64,000 nt of DNA, from NCBI RefSeq assembly GCF_907165205.1, contig NC_058191.1, positions 1,304,501-1,368,500 of the forward strand, written 5' to 3'. This stretch comes from Coccinella septempunctata (lineage: Eukaryota > Arthropoda > Insecta > Coleoptera > Coccinellidae). Every line of letters starts with the position of its first letter. The stretch's first letter is position 1. Shown piece after piece: positions 1-11,272 of this stretch. The position numbers and the translations under genes were made by a program. The notes beneath the pieces were generated by a model. That model worked only from the letters and a program-made list of their open reading frames with translations, was not told where the DNA came from and made no database searches.

Positions 1-3
1 TAA

Positions 4-258
4 ACTGACGGCTGCGGATTCTGTGGGGAGAAGGATGAAACTCCAGATTACCTGGTGACAGAATGCCTCGCTATTACTAGCCAAAGCAAAAAATGCTTCG
101 AAATTGGCAGGGGCGAGGAGGTCATCTCCTTGAAGACTTTTGCACTCTTGTTTGCTTGTTGTGAGAATAGCTTATTCCTTTCGTCAACTATTTGTTCTAA
201 ATCAATCGTCAATCGGAATTATAGTGCGTACTTCAGCTACCACCAACTTCCATAGAGT
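4..258 (+). pseudogene. C-terminal relic of a LINE reverse transcriptase ORF
   Basis: The frame is open from just after the stop at position 1 to 255. It begins with a cysteine cluster, CGFCGEKDETPDYLVTEC, followed by a basic and then a hydrophobic tail. In R1/I/Loa-type non-LTR retrotransposons the polyprotein ends after the RT/RNase H region with a C-x2-C...E-T-x2-H-L-x2-C zinc-knuckle-like motif of this layout. Here the histidine is a tyrosine. The fragment is cut by the window edge and by a stop, so only the extreme C-terminus is visible. The motif match is what I see; the clade is an inference. Confidence 0.55.
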
Positions 259-259
259 C

Positions 260-1564
260 TTGAATAAACACAGGTAAAAGCCATTCAGAAATGATTGACA
301 TCCTAGTTGGCCTTGAAAGTTTAGACTTAGCTTAATATCTGGTCACAAAAATCTTCAATTATTTCTGTAGTTCCAATCGCAGAACTGGCATATATGCATA
401 TAATCTAGAAAAGTATTTGAGAGGAAGAAATATTGCTTTCAATTTGTACGATTGCATTAAGAACATAAACACCAATCCAAAATTCAAATTATGGTCGATC
501 AGTTAATAGATTCACATATAATGGGTCTTTAAATCACTGTTTATTCACTATAACCGCAATTCCACAACACAAAATCTTAACCTATGGGCTATTACCAACT
601 TAAATTCGATTTTCCATAGTCACCCCAGATGTCAATCATTCTTGAATGGACTATACGTTGCATTTTTCGAGTACTGGTATTCATCATTGAAAGATCGGCT
701 AAATGTCGGTAGTAAATATGTTTAATCTTCGTTTTATATCAACGTTACCTCCTCACGTTCATTTTATAGCTTCTACAAGTAGCAACCATCATTTTTGTAA
801 CTAAAATTCTACGTAATGTTGAAAACGTTGTAAATTCAGAATAATGTCGTTGAGACACGAACGCCAAAGAGTGAATTTGATTGTGAAGTACCACCAGAAT
901 TACGTTGAATTTCAGAATAGAACAAAAGTTATTCAACAAGTTTATACAAGGAATGAATATTTGAAGAAATTTTGTAAAAACCTTCATCAGATCAGATCAT
1001 TTGAACATCACATTTTGTATTTTTAATTCAAAGATTCCTTTCATTTTTGTGTGGATTTAATGGCGTCATTTATTTTTTTTTCTAAAAAATCTTCATCTAT
1101 CTGCAGCAGTAGAAGTCTCGATAGACGGATCTAGTCTGTAATTCCCAGCGTTTTCATTTTCCATGCCGTTCAGTATCGGAATTCTTTCTCTAGGGCAGCT
1201 GTAGGTACATAACTCAACGTTGATTTAACGTTTCTTACACCTTATCGAATAAACGTTGTAATGACATGATAAAGACACGTTTTATAATGGTTGATAGAAT
1301 AAAGGGCTCTTAAACAGTTTCGTATTCATAGCTGTAAACTGTAACTTTTCTTACGCTTTATTGAATATACGTTGAGCAAGCTGGATAAGGAAGCGTTTAG
1401 TTTTGGTGTTTACAGGAATGGTTTCAACGTCGATTTAACGTTTTTACTCCTTATTTAATATGCGTTCGAGAGGTACCATAAGGACAGGTATTGTATTGCT
1501 GGCTACAGTAAAATCAACGTATATTTGATTAATGTTGGCGATACTGAATGAAAATCCCTAATTG
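260..1564. other. No recognisable feature
   Basis: A+T-rich sequence with only short ORFs in opposite frames (for example around 745-1026) that look random. It may include the 3' untranslated part of the LINE relic just upstream, but no tail or target duplication could be recognised. An ACGTTTTA/AACGTTGA-like word recurs at about 1220-1520 without forming a clear tandem repeat. Confidence 0.4.
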
Positions 1565-1745
1565 AACATAAAACAGATTATATGATTTTCACAAAAATTA
1601 GTTTTGAAACAACGACACGTGTTTCGCTATTACAGTAGCATGAGTTTACCTTCACCCACCTGAGGATGCTATTTTGTGATAGCGACATAAGTGTCTTGGT
1701 TCTAAAACTAATTTTTTTGAAAATCATATAATTTGTTCTAAGCTC
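1565..1745. repeat. Small inverted-repeat element with two hammerhead-like motifs
   Basis: The two halves are inverted copies: the left has TATGATTTTCACAAAAATTA and the right ends in AATTTTTTTGAAAATCATA. Inside, on the minus strand (about 1614-1645) and the plus strand (1660-1695), lie two degenerate copies of one motif: CTGAGGA, a GCTAT/ATAGC hairpin, then GAAAC (GACA in the plus copy) and ACGTGTC. This order matches the type I hammerhead ribozyme core (CUGANGA, stem II, GAAA, short stem III, GUC), as known from schistosome satellite and Penelope-like element ribozymes. Both copies look damaged, so activity is doubtful. Confidence 0.45.
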
Positions 1746-1952
1746 AAATAACCTCTAATAAACGTCACTCAACACATATAAACGTATTATACACGTGTAT
1801 GTTTTTATTCGGTCAAATTGCAATTATCCAGGAATCATTATAATTTTAGTTAGATAGTTTAGCAACGTTGCTTAGGATACTGCATTAGTAACTGAGCTAG
1901 TCTTCATTGGTCCATCCCTGTTACTTCGCATTGGTTCCACATTCGTCTTATA

Positions 1953-2326
1953 CAGGGTGATTCATAACTATTGGGACACATAAAATATGGCTGTGGAAAA
2001 AGATAGAGCGCGTTAAAGTTGAATTTGTTTTTGTTTTCTGCTAATAATTATTTCACTGTATTTAACCGTTTTTAAGAAAAACACAATTCAACAGTTCAGA
2101 GCAACGGAAGGGGATTTGAAGTAACGATTTATTTATTTTATTCATTTATTTCGACTATAAAGCATAATTAAAAACAATGTAACATAAAAAGAATAAACTT
2201 AAATTAAGTGTTCTACGTGGCTTCCTCCGACTTCTACGATTTTCTAATTTTTTTAATGAAGAACTTTCGAACTTCGAAGAAAATATCTGCCCTTAGCCTA
2301 TGTGCCAATAGTTATGAATCACCCTG
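1953..2326. mobile_element. MITE, CAGGGTG-ended family C
   Basis: A 374-bp element with terminal inverted repeats of about 26 bp beginning CAGGGTGATTCATAACTATT at the left. The right end reads AATAGTTATGAATCACCCTG. It is flanked by TA on both sides, as expected for Tc1/mariner-type insertion. No coding capacity. A degenerate right end of the same family is at about 11465-11483. Confidence 0.75.
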
Positions 2327-2460
2327 TAGATAACTGGGAGCCAATTTTTATATTATTTTTTGTTTGAAGATGAAGATCTCGATAGCCGCTCTTCAAGTTG
2401 AAAATTATTCCTGTTATCAAGAGTACAGCGTTTTGTCCATCTGTCAAGTCTTATAAGGTG

Positions 2461-3096
2461 CGATCTTTGAGCCCTCACAAAAGCTATTCTAAGAATATGG
2501 GGAGCCACAAATAAGATGAAAACCCTCTCGAAGCAGGTATTTATAGATTTTTTTGCGACTATGGTAATGTTCACATCGTGATAAATTGAAGAAGCATTTC
2601 AACAAGACTGGAAAAACACCACAGTTTTAGTTTCCTGTCACAAAATAGGGAACTCTAACGATTTGTCAAAATCAGCTGACCGTTTGTTGCCGTGGGGCAC
2701 CCAAAGCTTTTTATTATCACTATAAAGAGGCATTTCTGAGAAAGTTATAGTCTTATCACCCTAATATAACGTCGGGAAAAACTTTTTTTCCAAAAACATG
2801 TACAAAACACAATACTCGACCAAAACAGCATGCGAATCAATGGAGGGAAAAGCTTGTGTTCCCCACGGCAACGAATGCTTAGCTGATTTTGACAAATCGT
2901 TAAAGTTCCCTATTCTGTGACAGGAAACTAAAACTGTGGTGTTTTTCCAGTCTTGTTGAAATGCTTCTTCAATTTATCATGATGTGAACATTACCACAGT
3001 CGCAAAAAAATCTATAAATACCTGCTTCGAGAGGGTTTTCATCTTATTCGTGGCTCCCCATATTCTTAGCATAGCTTTTGTGAGGGCTCAAAGATC
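2461..3096. repeat. Long foldback inverted repeat, about 250-bp arms
   Basis: The left arm (2461-2712) and right arm (2847-3096) are inverted copies with only scattered differences; the spacer is 134 bp. The outer ends read CGATCTTTGAGCCCTCACAA on the left and its complement at 3096. No obvious target duplication flanks it. It could be a foldback transposon or a local inverted duplication. Short ORFs across the arms (e.g. 2353-2574 minus) are not recognised. Confidence 0.8.
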
Positions 3097-4150
3097 GTTG
3101 ATGGTTTTCCCAATTCTGTTCGTCACACCAAGAAAGAAATTCGAATAAGCCTTCTTATCGAAGGCGATTTGCCCTCTTACCTTGTGAGCTTTTTTTGGTT
3201 TGTGACTGTTTTTTTGGAGTAACAGCAGTAGTGGCATTCTGCAAATCATTCATTCTTTTTTTTATATACCAGCTTACATAGACATCGACTTCTTTCCGAA
3301 AGTTGCTAGATGAATGATTTTTCCTGGTTTTTGTAGTGGTTTGACTCGCAGATCACCAGAAAGAACTTGTTTCTGTGATCTCTGCTTTTACTTTCACACA
3401 GATATTTGTTTTTATTCAGTTACCCATGAATTATTTTGCAAATCTCATCGTTACTTTACAACAAGTCATGAGTCCCAATTTATTTTGAGCTGTGGATTTG
3501 ATGAAATCGCAATGTTTTGATATATGTAAATCAAATTCATGAAAACCCAACAGCATCAATGGATTTCCGTCATGCATTTATATTTTGAAGCGATCGCACA
3601 ATTCCTGTCATGCGATACTACATGGTGTTGACAGTGACATTGAAATATACCTTTACGATTTTATCAATAACTGCACACAATATAAAACTTGAACTTCAAC
3701 TTTGGCAGTATCCAACAGCGTTGAAATTTATAACGCAAGCAGTCGCTCGGAAATATAAAACTAACATCGATACATTACGACCGTTAAAAAAAATACCGAA
3801 AAGAATAAGGCACGCTTCACAATAGAAAAGGACCCGGAAAGTCTAGGTAGATAGATGAAAGTCTGATGACAAACAAAGAAAACTCCGGTCGTTAGTCGGC
3901 GACCATTGTGAAGTTATCTTTGCGTTTTCATGCTTGAACTGAACGAAACACACAAGTATTGTTATTCTTGGAATGGCATGTAAGGTCCTGACGCAGGGGT
4001 GCCAACCAAGTCGTAATGAACGAAGGTGTCAAAATGATGCGAATGAGAGTCCTGGAGTTTTATTCGTTTTAGCATGTTGAGGAAGATGGATACTAAGAAT
4101 GATCTCGTTCATCAAAACCAAATATTTTTGATTTGTCATATGGAGTATTA
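3097..4150. other. No recognisable feature
   Basis: Short ORFs at 3314-3520, 3610-3825 and 4029-4289 show no known motif and no coding-like composition. I see nothing else here. Confidence 0.4.
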
Positions 4151-5452
4151 CGAGAATGTATTGATATCTAGTTACCCTAGACCAGTTCCATGCATACAAA
4201 GAATATTGTGTTACCATAGCAACGAACAATAACTCATTAGAAGTGTCAGCGTGAAGTTTGAGGTCAAAAAGTAAACCAGAGTTACGCAATAAATTGAAAG
4301 AAAGATGTCCACCGAAATGATGAAAATCGAAAAATTGGAGTATCGAGCCATCATCAAGTACCTACCTCTATTTAAAAGGGTTAAGAGGTAAGCAGATTTA
4401 CAAATATATGCTTAATACCCTTGGTGATCAATGTACTTCGTATGCAACCGTAATTGGACTGCAAGCTTCAAAAGAGGTAAATTTTCCATTGAAGATGATG
4501 TCCGCTCGAGAAGGCCAGTTTCTGTGTCACTCACCGAAAATATCGATGTAAGTTCATGATATGATTTTATCAGACCGTCTAATAGGGCTAATATGAAACG
4601 GATATCTGAAGTACTGAATATTTCATACGAACGCGTTCATCATATAGTTCACGTCAAATTTGGCATGGGAAAAATTGCTGCAAAATGGATCCCCAAATGT
4701 TTGAATGTTGATCAAGAGCGTGCTAGGGTAGAAGCATTGTGTTCGATCTGTGATCGATGTGGAAACGATGTAGACTACTTAAACCGAATAGTTACTATGG
4801 GTGAGACTTGGGTATATTTCTACTATCCAGAAACAAAGCACCAATCGATGGAATGGCGACAATCTGGTTCTCCAAGACCTAAAAAGTTTCGTGTCCAAAA
4901 ATCGGCTGGAAAAGTTCTTGCTTCAGTTTTTTGGGTTTGCCAAGGGTTGCCATGATTGATTTTTTGGATAAGGGTAGAACAATAACCGGAAATTACTATT
5001 CGACATCTCTGACAACTTTACGGGAAAAAAATTAAAGAGAAAAGACGCGGAATGCTATCTTAAGGTGTTTTGTTTTTGCAGGACAACGCCCCTGCACACA
5101 AATCTTATGTTGCTATGCAAAAAATTCGTGATTTAGGGTTTGAATTATGTACTATTACAAGAACACCCCCCTTATTCATCAGATTTGGCTCCATCCGACT
5201 ATCATCTATTTTCTCAACTTAAAAAAGTTTAAAAGGTCGTAAATTTTCTTCCAACGAGGAGGCAATAAAAGCTGTGGAGGTCTAGTTTGGAGAGCAAGAA
5301 GAAACTTTTTTTTTGAAAGGTCTAGAGACGTTGCAGGTTCGCTGTAATAAATGTATCCAATTAAAAGGAGAATATGTTGAGAAATAAAATATTTTGGCAT
5401 TGAAATTTTGTTTGGTTCTATAGTGGGCTAAGAATTTTTCAATATATCCTCT
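4151..5452 (+). mobile_element. Mariner-family transposon, near full length, inactive (copy 1)
   Basis: About 1.3 kb, the usual mariner size, flanked by TA (4149-4150 and 5453-5454). The 3' end, read inward on the minus strand, starts AGAGGATATATTGAAAAATT; the 5' end at 4151 is a diverged version. A transposase reading frame runs from about 4304 to 5370 but is broken. A second, shorter copy of the same family lies at 10466 in opposite orientation and shares the same 3' end. Confidence 0.85.
4304..5370 (+). pseudogene. Mariner transposase pseudogene (DD34D)
   Basis: Cut-and-paste transposase, nuclear, acting on the mariner termini. The longest open part (4593-4955) contains the helix-turn-helix end and the block PETKHQSMEWRQSGSPRPKK, diagnostic for mariner. 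The first catalytic aspartate is lost: the family's DETW reads GETW (VTMGETWVYFY). Downstream, in shifted frames, are QDNAPAH (second Asp, near 5083) and LAPSDYHLF (third Asp, near 5190). Several stops lie in the N-terminal part near 4390-4450 and at least two frameshifts after 4955. Certainly inactive. Confidence 0.88.
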
Positions 5453-5454
5453 TA

Positions 5455-6146
5455 CAATATTGTAGAATTTATCGGTATATCAAGGATGTTTTGAAGCCTT
5501 TTTAGGTTTCAGGGATTCTCTTGTTTTTTACTGAAAGAATTAAACTATTTAGTTGACAATTTCGTTTGCTTATAACTGATATATTTATCAAATCATCAGT
5601 GAACTAGGAAAGCTATTTCCATCTTTGTTTAGTTACGCCAAAGTTATTTTTTTTACTCTTGGCTTGGTGCAGGTGAAGCTTTGATATACGATCTTGAAAC
5701 AATTCTACTATAATTTTTTTGAAAGATTGGGGTCCAGATGAGTTCAACAGATCACTGATGGGATTTAGATATCAATGCTTCTCTCTTGCTTCGTTACTAT
5801 TGAAGCTTCATTCCATTTGATCCTATGGTCTTTATTCCAAGCATGTTAGACTAGCCTTGATTCATAGCTTCTGGCTGTTGAGCATTTTGGTGATTGATGC
5901 CCTTTAATTTTTATTTGTGAATTGAGTGGTTCTTCCAATAGTTATAGGTTTCCTTGCATTTACACAGAATTTCTTGGTTTTTCAATTTTCATTATTCAAA
6001 TTTGGCATTGGGGTTGCGTCTAAGCATCAATACTACGTTCATTGGTTAATATACCCTTTGGTATGTCTCCAACCACACCATCCATGAGGATGGTGTGGAG
6101 TAACATCGCAATGGCGTCAATTTCTAAATTCTATAATTCTAGTTAA
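5455..6146. other. No recognisable feature
   Basis: A+T-rich, no ORF with a recognised motif. A short local palindrome, CCACACCATCCATGAGGATG followed by GTGTGG near 6071-6098, is the only structure seen. Confidence 0.35.
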
Positions 6147-6338
6147 AGCCCGTTTGCAACAGCCGAGAATTCTCTGGAGAATTCTCTACAAAATTCTCGC
6201 AAGAAAAGGGCGGAGACTATTTAGTACGCAACTGAACAGAAAATTCTACCGAAAGTGCGTATGTAACGGTACATAATTCACGGCGCATGAAATCTCGAGT
6301 AAATTTTCTAGAGAATTCTCGGCTGTTGCAAACGGGCT
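6147..6338. mobile_element. PIF/Harbinger-type MITE (Harb-1), 192 bp
   Basis: The ends are near-perfect inverted repeats: AGCCCGTTTGCAACAGCCGA on the left and its complement ending at 6338. They are flanked by the 3-bp duplication TAA (6144-6146, 6339-6341), as PIF/Harbinger elements produce (TWA). The inner part has repeated GAGAATTCTC palindromes. A truncated relative is at 24608-24769. Confidence 0.8.
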
Positions 6339-6689
6339 TAAAACGCTTTAATAAGAAGCTGCACGGAAAAATTCGAAGCCAACTGAACTGTTGCAATCAA
6401 TTGTAAAGACCTGTATTTTATTATGTTTATATTGACTTCTCTACCCATATTGGGGTGTATTAGATTTGAGTTTCTAGAATCACTTTACTGATTCAGTTGA
6501 TGCATTTCCGAATATCTATAATCAAACTGAAGACCGCACCCATTACGAAGCTTTCCAACCACCAAATATGTCGTATCACCGCATTTACACCAATCAGACA
6601 AATTACCCACCAACAACAATTACATTAATGTAAATAAGTATACAAACATTGTGAAATAACCAATCATTCACAATTACCTCTCGGGGAAT

Positions 6690-7130
6690 GGGTCATTTAT
6701 CTGGGCCTCCTATTCAAGATCGATCATTTTCGATCGAAAGATCGTATCAGACAGACCGTCCGGATGAGATATGAATTTTGTAATTTCACCGAAGTTTTCG
6801 ACAGTCACGATGAGGAAAAGAGTTGTAGACGTCGATATTCGATCGGGCCACAATGAGGAATTTCGACGGTATTCACGTACGATGAATAGCTGGTATTTAC
6901 CGGACCTTTGTGCCGCGTCCATTCATTCTTGACGTGGGATATCTCGGAGTTATGAGAAATTTGACGTTTCTGTTAACGCCGTTCTGACATATCGGTCAGT
7001 TTCGTGTTTCAATCGAGAACGCGTCCGAAAATGTAATAACTTCATCGATTGGGAGGTGGTGGAGTGTGAAATTCGGTAGCAAACAGAACTTTGTGACCGA
7101 ATGTGATTTACTAAATCTGGGCAAATATTT
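6690..7130. other. Unique CpG-richer block, possible conserved non-coding DNA
   Basis: Compared with its neighbours this block is less A+T-rich and carries many CpG words (GATCGATC, TTCGATCGG, TCGACGG). It has no repeat ends and no recognised protein. Similar islands occur at 12550-13100, 15720-16340, 40920-41650 and 44900-45330. Such islands between transposons are often unique host sequence, sometimes enhancers. This is an inference from composition only. Confidence 0.25.
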
Positions 7131-8502
7131 TGGGTGGATTTGTAAGTGAAACTTCCGGGGTGCAGAGATAAGCTAAATTGCATATTCATTTTGAGAAGAA
7201 GGACGCTATTCTTCGTACTTCAATGAGTCTTAGGTCTTACAATGAAGTCTCAATTTCATTATGAACAGAATGCTTGAATAGAGTGTGAGCTCAGAAAACC
7301 TGACACAGAAAAAGCAACGAATTGAATTTCTGGCGTAATGAAACCAATCAAATACCAGCTTTCTAAAGAATTAAATAATTTAGATTTTATATTTTGGGAT
7401 TCTCATTGGGAATGAATGCACGAATAATAAACAAGAATGTGTGTGGATCAAAAGACGTTTTTTATGGTTTCGGGTTGCTTTGTAGCCAAGCCAGGTACAA
7501 ATTTCAAATCATTGTGTCAAATCACTGTCAAGAAGTAAAACATCTAATACTTCTTATGGAAATCTTGAATTCCAAATTCTGATTGAAATTTGATTACTCA
7601 TGGAATTATTGAAATCTGGATTTTCAATGTCGATGACGTGCATGCTGAATGAAAAAAGCCTCACCTTTGAGAACATCCTGTAAAAAATTCAATTCCAATG
7701 ATTTAATATTATTTCTAGATCAAGAGTTAACTTCTTTTTCAACCTGATCAAAAAACAAAAAGTGCCGCTATATCTAATTTATGGCACGTGCTGCGATAAC
7801 AACTACCAATGTTGCTTTTAACGTATCCCTAGGCATCTTTCTCTATTAGTGGTGAATTGCAAATTGATACATTTCCTGCAACTTCCAACCATCCATGCAT
7901 GATATATCGTTATATCAGTCCGAAAAAAAAACCATTCAATTAATCGATTCCCATGCGAACTAATCTCCCGGACAGCTGATTGTTAAATTTCCGGAATCGC
8001 AAAATAGTCGAGGTGGAGAACGATGCCGCGCCAAACTCCGGTAGAAACGATGTTCAATATTTATGATTCTCCTGTCTGAGAATATCTCGGGAATGCTTAG
8101 AAGATTCAGGGCCCGTTTAGGCCTTAGATTTATGGAGTATTAACAGATGAGGTCAGCTTATAAATAAGATTTTAAAGAAATAATCAACTGCAGACATCTA
8201 TTCAACGTTTTAATTTAGTCCACTGATTATTAACGGTGTGTTTATCAGAATCCGTGTTCAGTACACTTCTCGCGGACAGGTCAGTACTCGTGGTTTTCAC
8301 ACTTCGATTTTATTGTAAAACTTTATGCTCCAACGAATTTTCCAAAGGTTCATGAAGTATAACATTATTGGAATTATCAAATTTCATGTTGATTTATTAC
8401 TTATAGATAGAGATAAAACGCATTGCTCATGGAAATTCAGTCTTGTATGCGATCCCGAAAGGTGATCTTTTGTAATCCAATGAGACATATTATGGTGTTG
8501 GT
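7131..8502. other. Mostly featureless; solo family-A end near 7650-7680
   Basis: The only recognised item is a right-end fragment of the family-A MITE at about 7652-7681 (AAAAAAGCCTCACCTTTGAG, then ACATCCTGTA). The matching left end is absent, so it is a truncated remnant. Nothing else recognised. Confidence 0.4.
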
Positions 8503-9180
8503 CAGGGTGAGTCTTTGACTTGTACAAATATTTCAACAGTAGATTCTTGGCATCAAAAAAACCACTTTTTTCCCATACCGTTTTTTCCGAATCGGCCCTG
8601 ATAAAAAGATATAGCCATTTTAAGTTTTTGTAAAGAGCTGTGCCACCCCTGGAAGAAAAAAATTTCCTCCGGACTAATTAGGTAAATCTGTGTCACTACA
8701 CATCTGTGAATCTTTTAAACAGAAGAATTTCATTCCAAAGTACCGAATTTTTTAGTTTTTGAACATCAAATTACTCGAATAAGGCGCATTATACAAGGAA
8801 ATATAAAAAATACTTTTATTTTACAAAATTTTTAAATTCATTAGATAGGTATAGCTTGCAACTTAGTGTCAAGAGTTGGGTTCCTTGAACTTTTGGTGTT
8901 TTCATGGTACGTAATCGTCATAATGCGAAAACTGGAAGACGTGGTTGATATCTTGTGTTCGAAAAAGATTCATCAAATAAAAGAAAAACTCTATTTCGAA
9001 ATTCATTTCTTTCGATAAAACCGTTGGTGAAACAGAACTACAATAACATTTTTTTATGGTTTTTCAACAGCCTGTATCCTCTAAACCAAACCGATTCGAG
9101 AAAAATGGTGAACGAAAAAATGTTTTTTTTTCTCAAGAAAATACTGTTGAAATATTTGAAGAAGTCGAAGATTCATCCTG
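8503..9180 (+). mobile_element. MITE family B, full-length copy 1
   Basis: About 680 bp. It begins CAGGGTGAGTCTTTGACTTG and ends in the inverted form (ATTCATCCTG). Subterminal inverted blocks include ACAGTAGATTCTTG at the left and CTGTTGAAATATTTG at the right. The interior is shared with copies at 13798, 23089, 32918, 52536 and 56044. A 181-codon ORF runs out of this copy into flanking DNA (8955-9500); it crosses the element border and has no known motif, so I do not treat it as a gene. Confidence 0.75.
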
Positions 9181-10465
9181 TATATATAGTGAAACTCAAA
9201 GGTCCTAGACTTATTATTAGGATTTTTTGCAAAAAAAAAAGAAATCTCGTATTGCTTCAATCACCTATAGCAGAAAGCAGATCATCAATTATAATTTATC
9301 ATAGAATGAGTGACACTTCGTATCACAGAAGAAGTTTTTGTAAGGGCCAATCATGTCTAATTTTTGACATAGCTGTTCGAAGAAATGTGGATCATCTCAA
9401 CGCTAAAATATTTCCAAGCTTTGAAAGAAATCCATCTTTATTCGCTGCGGAATTCGTAATATTGGCCTTGTGGTCCAAAAATTTGACAGTCACACAATGA
9501 TGAGATGCAAGGATTTCCCAGTGCTGGATCACCTGATCCTTCATTATCAAAAAATATGAAAATGAATAGGTTCAGAACAAAAATAAAAATTATGTTGGCT
9601 TTATTCAATTGACGAATTTTACAATTTGACTCTAGATGAGACTGATTCTAACTGACCCCATTCTTTACTCGTTCTTTTCAGTTTTTTTTAAACTACCCTT
9701 AATGAAGTGTGAAAACAATGTTTTGTTTTTAGTAATCACCAATAAATATCTCTCTCTCTCTCAAGTCGCGAATTGGGATTTTCGAGAAAAAGTTGTTTTC
9801 AGGTCTTCGTAGCATTGAACTGCAAGATATTATTTTAGTCTCATTCCTTTATCTTCTAGACATCTGAACGAAATCAATGCTGCGTTTGCCAAAATAATAT
9901 TTTTAACATTCAAAAGAACTTAACCCAGTCGAATGAAAGGTTGGAAATCCAAATAAATTTATTACTCGCTTTTCGATTCGAAATACAACCCTGTATTATG
10001 TGAATTGACAATGAAAAGGGTATGAATCTAGGCTTCTTTCAGTATCAATAGTTCTGAAGTCTAATCCATGTTTCTACTCACTATACCAAACATATAGGTC
10101 ATATAATCCGAATTTACTTTAATTTATTACTATCGAACACCATAAGAGTAGAAGATCATTAACTAATCTCAAGATTATTTCACTTTGTTCGACTTAAACC
10201 TGATATATATGACTGAAGCGTGATAGAGTTATTTGTGGTCTATTAACGTCAACTTCCACAATGGAATGAAAAGGATTAACTTCATATTATATGTAGATTT
10301 CAGCTTTTAAGGGTAGAAATCAAGATGCCCATGCTGGATCCGAGAGAATTCGATGTAAGATGAAATCTGAAAAATAAAAACTAGTCCGATTCAAACTGTC
10401 ATGTTAACTTTTTTTTGAAAGCACCCCAAAAACAGTTTTTGGACTGTTTCAAATTATGCGAAGTA
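9181..10465. other. Intergenic; LINE-type 3' tail at about 9690-9762
   Basis: Near 9739-9762 the sequence ATCACCAATAAATATCTCTC continues in a short CT repeat. The same layout (AATAAA followed by a CTCTC tail) is seen at 15131-15160 and, inverted, at 28335-28365. I take these as 3' ends of heavily truncated non-LTR retrotransposons. No coding part is visible. The rest is featureless. Confidence 0.35.
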
Positions 10466-11272
10466 AGAGGATATATTGAAAAATGCTTAGCCTACTGTGA
10501 AACCAAACAAAATTTCAATGTCAAAATATATTAATACTCAATATATACTCCTCTTAATTGGACAAATTTATTACAGCGTACCTGCAACGTCTCCAGACCT
10601 TAAAAAAAAAATTTCTTCTTGCTCTGCAAACCAGACCTCCACAGCTTTTATTACCTCCTCGTTGGAAGGAAATTTACAGAGATGATAGTCGAATGGAGCC
10701 AAATCTGGTGAATAAGGGGGGTTTTCTGGTTATTCGAACCCTAAATCAAGAATTTTTGAATGGCAACATGAGATTTGTGTGCAGGGGCGTTGTCCTGCAA
10801 AAATAACACACCTTTGGATAGCTTTCCACGTGTTTTCTCTTTAATTTTTTCCCGTAGATTGGTTAGTAATGTCGAATAGTAATCTCCGGTTATTGTTCCA
10901 CCCTTACCAAAAATCAATTATGATAACTCCATGGCAAACCCATGATCCCTGAAGCAAGAACTTCTCCATCAGATTTTTGGACACGAAACTTCTTAGGTCT
11001 TGGAGAACCAGAGTGTCGCCTTTCCAACGATAGTTGCTTTGTTTCTAGATCGTAGAAATGCACCCAAGTCTCATCCATAGTAACAATTCGGTTTGAGAAG
11101 TCTACATCGTTTTCAAATCGAGCACAGATCGAACGCGATGCTTCTACCCTTGGTCAACATTCAAACATTTGGGGATCAATTTTGCAGCAATTTTTTTCAT
11201 GTCCAAATTGACGTGAACTATATGATGACCGTGTTCGTATGAACCAAGAACTGCATTGATATTTTCGTGCAA
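10466..11272 (-). mobile_element. Mariner transposon, 5'-truncated copy 2, with transposase relic
   Basis: The minus-strand copy starts at its 3' end (TA at 10464-10465, then AGAGGATATATTGAAAAATG). Coding homology continues to about 11272, where similarity to copy 1 stops within the helix-turn-helix. On the minus strand one can read, in shifting frames, SPDLAPFDYHLS-like, LQDNAPAH, GSPRPKKFRVQKS and a first catalytic motif MDETWVHFYDLETKQ. So here, unlike in copy 1, the first aspartate is kept. The 5' TIR and N-terminus are missing; the copy is dead. Confidence 0.82.

Noticed and set aside
8955..9500. 181-codon plus-strand ORF, the longest apart from the LINE and not on a recognised gene
   Set aside because: It starts inside a family-B MITE and crosses its border at 9180 into unrelated DNA. 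The composition is Lys/Phe/Ile-rich as expected from A+T-rich sequence, and no motif is recognised. An AGSPDP-like word near 9520 looked like a transposase block but the surrounding residues do not fit.
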